A stretch of 64,000 bases of DNA, taken from the NCBI RefSeq assembly GCF_017311415.1, contig NZ_JAEKIS010000019.1, positions 1 to 64,000 of the forward strand. The letters run 5' to 3'. The notes under the pieces were generated by a model. That model searched no databases. It had not been told where the DNA came from and saw only the letters and a list, made by a program, of their open reading frames with translations. The DNA comes from Salipiger abyssi. Its GTDB lineage: Bacteria > Pseudomonadota > Alphaproteobacteria > Rhodobacterales > Rhodobacteraceae. The translations under genes and the position numbers were made by a program. This document shows, piece by piece, positions 7,307 through 14,558 of the stretch. Every line of letters starts with the position of its first letter. The stretch's first letter is position 1.

Positions 7307-8539
7307 TCACCGCTCCTTCAGCTTCACGGACGAGTTGTAGATGTTCATCGCGCCCGAGATCAGCAGACTCAGCACCAGATAGAACAGCCCCAGCAGCAGC
7401 ATGCCTTCCAGCTCGCGCCCGGTCTGGTTGATGGTGATGCCGCCCAGGGTCGAGCGGACGTCCATATAGCCCACGGCGATGGCGAGAGAGCTGTTCTTGG
7501 TCAGGTTGAGGAACTGCGAGATCAGCGGCGGGATGATCACCCGCATCGCCTGCGGCAGGATCACCAGGTTCATTGTGGTGCCCGGGCGGAGCCCCAGCGC
7601 ATAGGCGGCCTCTGTCTGGCCTTTGGAGACGGCGAGAATGCCGCCGCGCACGATCTCGGCGATGAAGGCGCCGGTATAGAGCGACAGCGCCAGCCAGAGC
7701 GCGATGAGCGAGTTGCGCAGGTGGATGCCGCCGCCGAAATTGAAGCCCTGAAGCGAAGGAATGTCCCAGAAGGCGCCCATCAGCACCATGAGGATGGCGG
7801 TGGGGATCACCAGCAGGCCGAGAATGAAATACCAGGTGGTCGGGCGGACGCCGGTGGCCTCCTGCTTTTCGGTGGCCCAGTGCCGCAGCCGCTGGATGCC
7901 GAAGATCGACGCGCCCAGCACGATCAGTACCAGCAGCCAGTTGAAGAACCCGTTGGTGAAGAGAGGGGTGCCGAAATGGATCGCGGGAATATAGACGCCG
8001 CGGTTGGTGATCGCGATCACGTCGAAGAGCATCGTGGAATCCGGATCTTCTCCACGGAATGCGCTGGGGGCCGGGGTGCTCTCGGTCATCAGCGCAAAGA
8101 TCAGCACGATCCAGAGCAGCAGCGGCACGTTGCGGAAGCCTTCGACATAGACCGCCATGAGCCGCGAGACGAGCCAGTTGCTGGACAGGCGCAGCACCCC
8201 GGCGATCACGCCCAGGACGGTGGCGAGAGCACAGCCCAGAAAGGCCACCAGCACGGTGTTGATGATGCCGACAAGTGCCGCGCGCCCATGCGTGCTCTGA
8301 CTGTTATATTCGATCAGCCTTTGGTTGATGTCGTAGCCGGAGGGCTGGCTCAGAAAGCCGAAATCGAAATCCTTGCCCAGATTCTGAAGGTTGTGGATCG
8401 TGTTCGAGACGAGCCAGGAGAACAACAGCATCAGCAGAATCATGGCTACGACCTGGATGGTCATAGAGCGATAGCGTGTGTCGTAGATAAGCTGCGACAG
8501 CCGGAAGCCTTGCCCCGGCGGGTCCGTCATCGTCGTCAT
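7307..8539 (-). CDS. aapQ: General L-amino acid ABC transporter, permease AapQ
   Basis: A 410-residue permease with an N-terminal membrane segment (VVAMILLMLLFSWLVSNTI), a large extracytoplasmic insertion between membrane helices (roughly residues 130-230) and a C-terminal permease core with the coupling loop AAYALGLRPGTTMNLVILPQ. This is the AapQ/BztB layout and it pairs with AapM. GGGAGAAG stands before the ATG at 8539; a second in-frame ATG lies at 8530. The 165-base gap to aapJ contains a strong hairpin, so aapQ is probably made at lower level than the binding protein. Confidence 0.92.
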   Translation of the reverse strand: MTTMTDPPGQGFRLSQLIYDTRYRSMTIQVVAMILLMLLFSWLVSNTIHNLQNLGKDFDFGFLSQPSGYDINQRLIEYNSQSTHGRAALVGIINTVLVAFLGCALATVLGVIAGVLRLSSNWLVSRLMAVYVEGFRNVPLLLWIVLIFALMTESTPAPSAFRGEDPDSTMLFDVIAITNRGVYIPAIHFGTPLFTNGFFNWLLVLIVLGASIFGIQRLRHWATEKQEATGVRPTTWYFILGLLVIPTAILMVLMGAFWDIPSLQGFNFGGGIHLRNSLIALWLALSLYTGAFIAEIVRGGILAVSKGQTEAAYALGLRPGTTMNLVILPQAMRVIIPPLISQFLNLTKNSSLAIAVGYMDVRSTLGGITINQTGRELEGMLLLGLFYLVLSLLISGAMNIYNSSVKLKER

Positions 8540-8662
8540 TTTCTTCTCCCCGGCGGCTTCCGTTCTTCCTGGGCGCCGTGCCGGTTGATCCGGCCTCCTG
8601 CCCCTCTTCGGAAACTCGTATTGGTCTTTGATTTGTCGTTGTTATGGGTCTTTAGGTGGAAA

Positions 8663-8688
8663 GGGCGCGGGGTGTTACCCCCGCGCCC
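8663..8688 (-). promoter_or_regulatory. Hairpin between aapJ and aapQ
   Basis: On the minus strand, GGGCGCGGGGG-TAACA-CCCCGCGCCC lies 17 bases after the aapJ stop codon, followed by TTTCC. Such stems commonly protect the upstream binding-protein mRNA or partly end transcription, giving excess binding protein over permease (known for ABC operons; inferred here). Confidence 0.65.
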
Positions 8689-8704
8689 CCGTTTGCGGTT
8701 CCGA

Positions 8705-9724
8705 TCAGCGGAACGGCGGGCTGTACATCAGGCCGCCCTCGGTCCACTGCGCGTTCAGGCCGCGCGACAGGCCAATCGGGGTGTTTTCGCCGATGTTCTT
8801 CTCGAAGATCTCGCCGTAGTTGCCGTTGGCCATGATGGCTTTCTGAGCCCAGTCGGCTTCCAGGCCGATCATCGAGCCCAGTTCGCCCTCGGTGCCCAGC
8901 AGGCGGTTGATTTCCGGATTGTTGCCCGGCGCGGCCGACAGCTCGCCGATATTGGCCGAGGTCACGCCGTATTCTTCGGCGGCGATCAGGGCGTTCAGGG
9001 TCCAGCGCACGATGTCGCCCCACTCGTTGTCACCGTGACGGACCAGCGGGCCCAGCGGCTCTTTCGAGATGATTTCCGGCAGGATGACGTGATCGCCGGG
9101 CGCCTCGAAGGAGGCGCGGGTGGCGGCGAGGCCCGAGGCGTCGGTGGTGTAGACGTCGCAAGCGCCGGCCAGATACTGCTGCTGCGCTTCGGCGTTGGTT
9201 TCGATCGGCACCGGCTCGTAGCTGATGTTGTTCACGCGGAAGAAGTCCGCGAGGTTCAGCTCGGTGGTGGTGCCGGTCTGGATGCAGACGGTGGCGCCGT
9301 CGAGTTCCTTGGCCGAGCTTACACCCAGCTCTTTCGGAATCATGAAGCCTTGGCCGTCATAGTAGTTCACACCGACGAACTCGAACTTGAGGTCGTTGTC
9401 GCGAGAGAAGGTCCATGTGGTGTTGCGGGCCAGCATGTCGATTTCACCGGAGGCGAGCGCGGTAAAGCGCGTCTGGCCGGTGGTCGGGACGAACTCGACA
9501 GCCATCGGATCGCCGAGAACGGCCGCGGCAACGGCACGGCAGACCGCCACGTCAAAGCCTTGCCAAACGCCGTTTGCGTCGGGGGCCGAGAAACCGGTCA
9601 GGCCGGTGGACACGCCGCAGTTCAGGTTGCCACGCGCCTTGACGTCGTCGAGAGTCGCCGCACTGGCCGCACCTGCTGCCAGACCGGCAACCGTGAGTGC
9701 GCCAAGGATTACGGTTTTCTTCAT
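8705..9724 (-). CDS. aapJ: General L-amino acid ABC transporter, periplasmic binding protein
   Basis: A 339-residue solute-binding protein with a cleavable signal peptide (MKKTVILGALTVAGLAAGAASA). The mature part starts with LDDVKARGNLNCGVSTGLTG, the usual opening of AapJ/BztA, and continues with GFDVAVCRAVAAAVLGD and PTTGQTRFTALASGEIDMLA, the family 3 binding-protein signature. It captures amino acids in the periplasm for AapQMP. AGGAAGAGGTTAAC precedes the ATG. It is first in the operon and likely the most highly expressed gene of it. Confidence 0.94.
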   Translation of the reverse strand: MKKTVILGALTVAGLAAGAASAATLDDVKARGNLNCGVSTGLTGFSAPDANGVWQGFDVAVCRAVAAAVLGDPMAVEFVPTTGQTRFTALASGEIDMLARNTTWTFSRDNDLKFEFVGVNYYDGQGFMIPKELGVSSAKELDGATVCIQTGTTTELNLADFFRVNNISYEPVPIETNAEAQQQYLAGACDVYTTDASGLAATRASFEAPGDHVILPEIISKEPLGPLVRHGDNEWGDIVRWTLNALIAAEEYGVTSANIGELSAAPGNNPEINRLLGTEGELGSMIGLEADWAQKAIMANGNYGEIFEKNIGENTPIGLSRGLNAQWTEGGLMYSPPFR

Positions 9725-9867
9725 GTTAACCTCTTCCTGTTGTCCGGCCCCTCATGAGCCGGTTCCGTGGCCCGAAGGCCGTGAATACCGATGAGTGGGT
9801 GCTCCCCCCCTCTGGTGCCCGCGAGTTTGTTCGGAAACGTTCTGGGAGGTCAAGCCACCCGTCCGGT
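9725..9867 (-). promoter_or_regulatory. Upstream region of aapJ
   Basis: This 143-bp stretch should hold the aapJ promoter. A possible -35 TTGACC lies at 9853-9848 on the minus strand, but its 17-base partner ACAAAC is a poor -10, so the assignment is weak. No binding site is recognised. Confidence 0.3.
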
Positions 9868-9890
9868 AAAAACGTCCCGCGATGCCGGGA
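9868..9890 (-). terminator. Probable terminator after the ATP12 gene
   Basis: On the minus strand, TCCCG-GCATCG-CGGGA is followed by CGTTTTT, about 30 bases after the stop codon at 9923. The short stem makes it a moderate terminator. It separates the crcB-to-ATP12 run from aapJ. Confidence 0.55.
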
Positions 9891-9922
9891 TATTGTGCAA
9901 TGAAATTCGACGCGAGACCCGA

Positions 9923-10636
9923 TTAAGCGGCTCGACACAGGGCAAAAAAGCGATGCGCGTGAAGAAATGCCGCACGTTTGTGCGCTGCCATTTCCCGGGC
10001 CTCCTCATCGACGCCCCAGAGCTCTTCCTGCCAGCTTTCGTCAAGCCGGGAGAGCGCCCAGAGATCTTCGGGATCGTGCTCGGTGCCGGTGGCGGCGAAT
10101 CCCAGGATCAGCGAGCCGCTCAGCGACACCAGGTCATGAAACGCCGCCAGTTCGAACGGATCGAGCAGATGCGCGCGCGCGGCCAGTGTCTCCAGCGCGC
10201 CGGCGTCCTGCGCCTCATGCATCAGCCCGGTGCGGGGCTCCAGCCGCGCTCCCAGCGCCGTCTCGGCCCAGTCGAGCATCGGATCCCAGCGCTCGGCCTG
10301 GCGCTGCACCAGCGCCTCGGGTTCTTCGGCGCGGTAGCACAGCAGATCGGCGTCACCGTACTCCGCCAGCATCTGCGCCACCGCCTCCCGCTGCGGCGCG
10401 ACCTTTTCGATGGCGCTGTTGGCAGTGCGGGTGAAGGGCATCGCGCCGGGGTCGATCTTTTCCTCCTGCGCCTGCCATTCCGCCGCGATCTCCTCGGCCA
10501 GCGCCCTGGTCGGCACCACCAGCGGCGATTTGCCCGGGGTCATCACCCGACGCCCGTCGAGAAACACGCCGAACCCGCCTTCGGCGGGCGCGGCGGTTGC
10601 GTCCGTATAGAACCTGCGGGGGGCCCATTCGCTCAT
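9923..10636 (-). CDS. ATP12-family F1-ATPase assembly chaperone
   Basis: A 237-residue ATP12-type chaperone. In mitochondria Atp12 binds the F1 alpha subunit during assembly, and the bacterial homologue is presumed to do the same in the cytoplasm. Family features are RRFYTDATAAPAEGGFGVFL and LDGRRVMTPGKSPLVVPTRA, AEEIAAEWQAQEEKIDPGAM and PFTRTANSAIEKV, then a helical C-terminal half. The frame is open 86 codons further upstream, into the HAD gene, but the ATG at 10636 overlaps the HAD stop as ATGA and fits the family N-terminus. The alphaproteobacterial neighbourhood (rluC, HAD) is usual for it. Confidence 0.88.
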   Translation of the reverse strand: MSEWAPRRFYTDATAAPAEGGFGVFLDGRRVMTPGKSPLVVPTRALAEEIAAEWQAQEEKIDPGAMPFTRTANSAIEKVAPQREAVAQMLAEYGDADLLCYRAEEPEALVQRQAERWDPMLDWAETALGARLEPRTGLMHEAQDAGALETLAARAHLLDPFELAAFHDLVSLSGSLILGFAATGTEHDPEDLWALSRLDESWQEELWGVDEEAREMAAHKRAAFLHAHRFFALCRAA

Positions 10637-11307
10637 GCGCTCTGCTCCCAGATCTGTGCCAGCAGGCCGGGCAGGGCGCGGATGTCTTCGATCACCAGAT
10701 GCGCGTCCTTCAGCCGTGCGGCGTCGTGATATCCCCAGCTGACGCCCACCGCGAGCATCCCCGCCGCGCGCGCCATCTGCATGTCGTAGCTGGTATCGCC
10801 GATCATCACCGCGCGCTTTGCCGGCACGCCGGTCTCCGACAGCGCCGCTTCGAGCATCGCCGGGTGCGGTTTCGACGGGTGATCGTCGCCGCATTGTTGG
10901 GTCACGAAGAGCGGGCGCAAATCGTGCCCGTCGAGCAGCGCGTCGAGCCCGCGGCGCGATTTGCCGGTGGCGATGCCCAGAAGCGTCTCGTCCTCCGCGT
11001 GGAGCTGATCGAGCACGCTGCGCACATGCGGGAAGAGCGGCGAGCTCTGCGGCGTGCCCTTCTCGCTGCGCAGACCGAAATAGCGCTGCTTGTAGGCGGC
11101 GATCATGCTCTCGTGCTGCGCCTTGGCGGCGGGCGCCAGCTCCATCAGCGCGATGGGCAGCGCCAGCCCGACCTGCGACAGCACCGCCTCGCGGTCGGGC
11201 ACCGGCAGGCCGGCGCTTTCGAAGGCGGCAGTCATCGAGGCCATGATATCGGCCTGGCTGTCCACCAGCGTGCCGTCGACATCGAAGATCACAAGACGCA
11301 GATCCAT
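10633..11307 (-). CDS. HAD-IA family phosphatase (phosphoglycolate-phosphatase-like)
   Basis: A 224-residue haloacid-dehalogenase hydrolase. Motif I is VIFDVDGTLVDS with the two catalytic aspartates. Motif II is LGIATGKSRRGLDALL. Motif III/IV is HPAMLEAA followed by MIGDTSYDMQMARAAG. The helical cap lies between motifs I and II, making it subclass IA. It is a small-molecule phosphatase; phosphoglycolate or pyrophosphate-type substrates are possible but not shown. It starts one base after the rluC stop and overlaps the ATP12 gene by four bases, so the three are one operon. Confidence 0.85.
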   Translation of the reverse strand: MDLRLVIFDVDGTLVDSQADIMASMTAAFESAGLPVPDREAVLSQVGLALPIALMELAPAAKAQHESMIAAYKQRYFGLRSEKGTPQSSPLFPHVRSVLDQLHAEDETLLGIATGKSRRGLDALLDGHDLRPLFVTQQCGDDHPSKPHPAMLEAALSETGVPAKRAVMIGDTSYDMQMARAAGMLAVGVSWGYHDAARLKDAHLVIEDIRALPGLLAQIWEQSA

Positions 11308-11308
11308 G

Positions 11309-12355
11309 TCAGTGCAGCTCCTCGAACGGGTCGTCGGCGGCGATATCCTCGGCCCAGCCCAGCGTCTCCCAGCTATGGGCCATATGCTCGGGCAGGGGGG
11401 CGGTGACGGTGACGGGCTTCCTGGTCACCGGATGTTCGAAGCTGATCGAGCGGGCATGCAGGTGCAGCTTTTTTGAGATCACCCCGCCTAGCTGCGCGCC
11501 CCAGCCGTCGCCGAGATTTTCCTGCCCCGAGCCGCCATATTTGCCGTCGCCGATGATCGGGTGGCCGATCTCGGCCATATGCGCGCGCAGCTGGTGGGTG
11601 CGTCCGGTGATCGGCTCCAGCGCCACCCAGGAGGCGCGGCCGGCGACGCGGTAGAGCGTGGCGTAAAGCGTATGCGCCCGCTGCGCGCCGGGGGTCGTGT
11701 TCATGTCGCGCGGGTGCACGCAGATCATCTTTTCGCCCTCGCCATGGCGCCCGTGTCCCGGAGCTTTGACCAGCCCGTAACGGATCTCGCCCAGATAGGG
11801 GGTGGGCACGCCGGCGACGAGCGCCCAGTAGATCTTGCGCGTGCGGCGGTGGCGGATCGCAGCGGTGAGCGCCTGTGCCATCTCGCGGGTGCGCGCCAGC
11901 AGCAGCACGCCCGAGGTATCCTTGTCGAGCCGGTGCACGAGGCGCGGCTTTTCGTCGAAGCCGAATCTCAGCGCCTCGGCGAGCCCGTCCACATGGCGCG
12001 TCTGCTTGCTGCCGCCCTGGCTCGGCAGGCCCGGCGGCTTGTTCAGCGCGATGATATGGTCGTCCTTCCAGAGCACGCAGGACTGGATGAGCTTGGCGTC
12101 GGCCTCCGAGACCTTGGGCTTCGGCGCGGCAGCGGGTTTCTCTCCGGGCTCCGGCAGCGGCGGGATGCGCACCTGCTGGCCGGTCGCGAGCCGGGTCGAG
12201 GCCTTGGCGCGGGCGCCGTCGATGCGCAGCTCGCCCTTGCGGCACATCTTTTCGATGCGCCCCTGCTGGAGATGCGGGAAGAGCCGCTTGAGCCAGCGGT
12301 CGAGGCGCTGGTCGCCATCCCCCGGCCCGACGGTGATGGTCTGTACGCCGCTCAT
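11309..12355 (-). CDS. rluC: RluA-family 23S rRNA pseudouridine synthase (RluC-like)
   Basis: A 348-residue enzyme with an N-terminal S4 RNA-binding domain (GDQRLDRWLKRLFPHLQQGR) and an RluA-type catalytic domain. The catalytic aspartate is in HRLDKDTSGVLLLART and the C-terminal motif is TGRTHQLRAHMAEIGHPI. RluC converts three uridines of 23S rRNA near the peptidyl-transferase centre in E. coli; site specificity here is inferred. A proline/lysine-rich linker (about residues 65-85) joins the domains. The start overlaps the crcB stop by four bases. Confidence 0.87.
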   Translation of the reverse strand: MSGVQTITVGPGDGDQRLDRWLKRLFPHLQQGRIEKMCRKGELRIDGARAKASTRLATGQQVRIPPLPEPGEKPAAAPKPKVSEADAKLIQSCVLWKDDHIIALNKPPGLPSQGGSKQTRHVDGLAEALRFGFDEKPRLVHRLDKDTSGVLLLARTREMAQALTAAIRHRRTRKIYWALVAGVPTPYLGEIRYGLVKAPGHGRHGEGEKMICVHPRDMNTTPGAQRAHTLYATLYRVAGRASWVALEPITGRTHQLRAHMAEIGHPIIGDGKYGGSGQENLGDGWGAQLGGVISKKLHLHARSISFEHPVTRKPVTVTAPLPEHMAHSWETLGWAEDIAADDPFEELH

Positions 12356-12729
12356 GCGAAGACGCTCCTTGCGGCCATGAGCCCGGCGAAGAGCGCCGCG
12401 AGCGAGACCAGCACAGAGGCGGCCACGTATCCCAGAGCCAGCGCCACCTCGCCGCGCTCGTAGAGCGTGGCGAAATCCAGCGAGAAGGAAGAGAAAGTGG
12501 TGAAGCCGCCGAGAAAACCGATGGTGAGGAAGGGGGCGAAACGCGTGGCCGAGAAATTCGCCAGCACCACGACCAGAACCCCCATCAGGAAGGAGCCGAG
12601 GATGTTCACGGTGAGCGTTCCCCAGGGAAAGCTCCGCCCCATCAGCGCGGTCATCCCGACGCCGGTGAGATAGCGCGACGACGCGCCCAATGCGCCCCCA
12701 AGGGCGACCTGAAGAAGGGTGAAGCTCAT
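12352..12729 (-). CDS. crcB: Fluoride efflux channel CrcB/Fluc
   Basis: A 125-residue membrane protein with four hydrophobic segments. It starts MSFTLLQVALGGALGASSRY and carries the family motifs GTLTVNILGSFLMG and GFLGGFTTFSSFSLDF, the latter containing the phenylalanines and serines of the fluoride path. CrcB works as a dual-topology dimer that exports fluoride. The frame runs further upstream to 12840 through a repeat, but the ATG at 12729 matches the family start. I saw no fluoride riboswitch in the 130 bases before it. Confidence 0.9.
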   Translation of the reverse strand: MSFTLLQVALGGALGASSRYLTGVGMTALMGRSFPWGTLTVNILGSFLMGVLVVVLANFSATRFAPFLTIGFLGGFTTFSSFSLDFATLYERGEVALALGYVAASVLVSLAALFAGLMAARSVFA

Positions 12730-12811
12730 CCCGGCGATGTGTCGCGTGGGGGGCGGCTTGTCAAGCGCGCGCGCGATTATCAGGCCCGCGTGGCCCTCCA
12801 GCGCGCCGTAG

Positions 12812-12830
12812 GGTGGGCAATTTGCCCACC
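12812..12830. repeat. GGTGGGC palindrome between crcB and the amidotransferase gene
   Basis: GGTGGGCAA-T-TTGCCCACC, preceded by CGTAG, is a 9-bp inverted repeat of the interspersed family. No T-run follows on either strand. Confidence 0.7.
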
Positions 12831-12858
12831 GTCGGCCCACGTCCCGCCGGGCTCCCTG

Positions 12859-13593
12859 CTAGTTCCAGAGCGCCGCGCTGGCCTGCTCTGCCTCTGCCTC
12901 GGCGGCGGGAAGCTGCGCGGCATTCTCACGCCCGGCGCGGGCCGCCGCCACCAGCGAGCGGAACAGACGGCGGTGGGCGCGGCGATAGATCAGATGTTCC
13001 GGATGCCACTGCACCCCCAGCGCGAACGGGTCGCTCATGCGCTCTATGGCCTGCACCATGCCGCCCTCATCGCGCGCGGCCACCTGCAAACCATCGCCGA
13101 GCCGGTCCACCGCCTGGCTGTGCAGCGCGTTGACATAGAGACATTCCGCCCGCGCAGAGTGCGCCAGCAGCGTGCCGCTGCCGATCGAGACCTTCTTGCG
13201 CGGCAGGATCGTGCGGATATTGCGCGAATCGTAGACCCGGTAGGCATCCTGATGCAGCGTGCCGCCCAGCACGATATTGAGCATCTGTGAGCCACGGCAG
13301 ATCCCCAGGATCGGCAATTGCCGCTCGAAGGCGCCGCGCAGCACGTCCTGTTCCAGCTTGTCGCGCGCCGGGTCGAGTCGCACGCCGACGCGCAGCTCGC
13401 CGCCGTAAAGCGTCGGCGCGATGTCGTCGCCGCCGCCGATCACCACCCCGTCTACCGCGTCGAGATCGACCTTGCGATAGCCCGTCTGCCAGCGCAGCGC
13501 CCGCCCGCCCGCGAGCCGGATCGCCAGCGCCATCAGCGGAAACACCCGCCAGCCCGAGCGGCGCGATACCGTGACCCCGATCACCGGCCTCAC
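12859..13593 (-). CDS. Class I glutamine amidotransferase-like protein (peptidase C26 type)
   Basis: A 244-residue protein of the gamma-glutamyl-GABA hydrolase/PuuD type. The nucleophile elbow is LGICRGSQMLNIVLGGTL (catalytic Cys), an oxyanion region GVVIGGGDDIAPTLYGG precedes it, and the His-x-Glu pair is in ALGVQWHPEHL. It should hydrolyse a gamma-glutamyl bond or release ammonia from glutamine. The GTG start at 13593 overlaps the amidoligase stop as GTGA, so the two are made together. Amidoligase plus class I amidotransferase is a known coupled pair, probably making and cleaving, or feeding, a peptide-like amide. Substrate unknown. Confidence 0.8.
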   Translation of the reverse strand: MRPVIGVTVSRRSGWRVFPLMALAIRLAGGRALRWQTGYRKVDLDAVDGVVIGGGDDIAPTLYGGELRVGVRLDPARDKLEQDVLRGAFERQLPILGICRGSQMLNIVLGGTLHQDAYRVYDSRNIRTILPRKKVSIGSGTLLAHSARAECLYVNALHSQAVDRLGDGLQVAARDEGGMVQAIERMSDPFALGVQWHPEHLIYRRAHRRLFRSLVAAARAGRENAAQLPAAEAEAEQASAALWN

Positions 13594-14558
13594 AGCCCCG
13601 CCTCCAGCAGCAGTTCCTGCACCTTCCACGCCCAGTCCGGGCGGATCGTCGTCATCGAGGCGCGGTGCGCGCGCCAGGCGGCTTTGAGCCGCTCCAGCAG
13701 GGCGGCATTCTCCGCCACCCGCTCGACCAGCACCCAGCGGTTCCACTCCCTGGCCAGCGACCAGTTCGGCTCATCGATGCGGCAGTCGGGCAGCCGCCAG
13801 TGATAGGTGGGCCGGGCCGAGATTTGCTCCATATCCATCACCCGCGCCACCCGCGTGCGGTCGATCTGCGCAAACAGGCAGAGCATATCGAGCCCGTGAT
13901 TGCGCGACGGCGCATGCTCCAGATAGGTGTCGATCAGCGCTGCCATGGTGGCCGGCGCCCCGGGCGCCGCCAGCCGGTCGATCAGCGCGCGCGGATAGGG
14001 ATCGACCCAGGGCAGCAGCCGGCGCGACATGTCGATCCCGGCGATACGGCGCAGGTGGTCCTCGACCAGCGCGTAAGCGGTCAGCACCGGCGCGATATCG
14101 TCGAAAGTCAGCGACACCGCCTCGGGGTTGAAATGCACGCCAAAGCCCAGAAGCACTCCGCCACTGGTGCCCGTCGCGCCGGCTTCGGCCAGCCGGTCTA
14201 GCGCTGTGTCGAGCTGGGTGATCTGCGCGATCTCCAGCGGCTTGGAGACGATCTCCACCGGCACCACGTTGCGCGCCAGATCGCGCAGCTGCCGGCCCAG
14301 CCCCTCGTATTCCAGCTTCAGCAGCGGGCGGCTGTCGAGATAGATCTCGAAATCGCCGAGCGCGCTGTCGATCACCTGCCATTGTCCCGGCAGCTTTTCG
14401 CGCGCCTGCCCGCCCAGGCTGCCGCTCAGCAGCGCCGCCACCCGCGCCTCGGTGAGCCCGGACAGTTCGATCTCGACACCGACATGCCGCGCGCGCCCGT
14501 CAGCCGTGTGCGGGCGCGGCAGCGGCAGGACCGGCGGCGGATCAGAAATCGCGGACAT
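13590..14558 (-). CDS. Putative amidoligase family protein
   Basis: A 322-residue protein that I assign to the Amidoligase_2 group of the carboxylate-amine ligase (COOH-NH2/glutamine-synthetase-like) superfamily, from GVEIELSGLTEARVAALLSG near residue 27, VPVEIVSKPLEIAQITQLDT in the middle and VLLGFGVHFNPEAVSL with conserved His/Asn. Such enzymes form amide or isopeptide bonds using ATP. It lies directly behind the stress-response kinase gene, overlapping its 3' end by 17 bases, and is coupled to an amidotransferase downstream. The substrate cannot be read from sequence; a gamma-glutamyl or cell-wall-type amide is only a guess. Confidence 0.72.
   Translation of the reverse strand: MSAISDPPPVLPLPRPHTADGRARHVGVEIELSGLTEARVAALLSGSLGGQAREKLPGQWQVIDSALGDFEIYLDSRPLLKLEYEGLGRQLRDLARNVVPVEIVSKPLEIAQITQLDTALDRLAEAGATGTSGGVLLGFGVHFNPEAVSLTFDDIAPVLTAYALVEDHLRRIAGIDMSRRLLPWVDPYPRALIDRLAAPGAPATMAALIDTYLEHAPSRNHGLDMLCLFAQIDRTRVARVMDMEQISARPTYHWRLPDCRIDEPNWSLAREWNRWVLVERVAENAALLERLKAAWRAHRASMTTIRPDWAWKVQELLLEAGL

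Noticed and set aside
7304-9757. 817-codon open frame on the plus strand across the aap genes
   Set aside because: It is the antisense shadow of aapQ and aapJ, whose minus-strand products have clear family motifs; its own translation is Arg/Gly/His-rich and has no domain.
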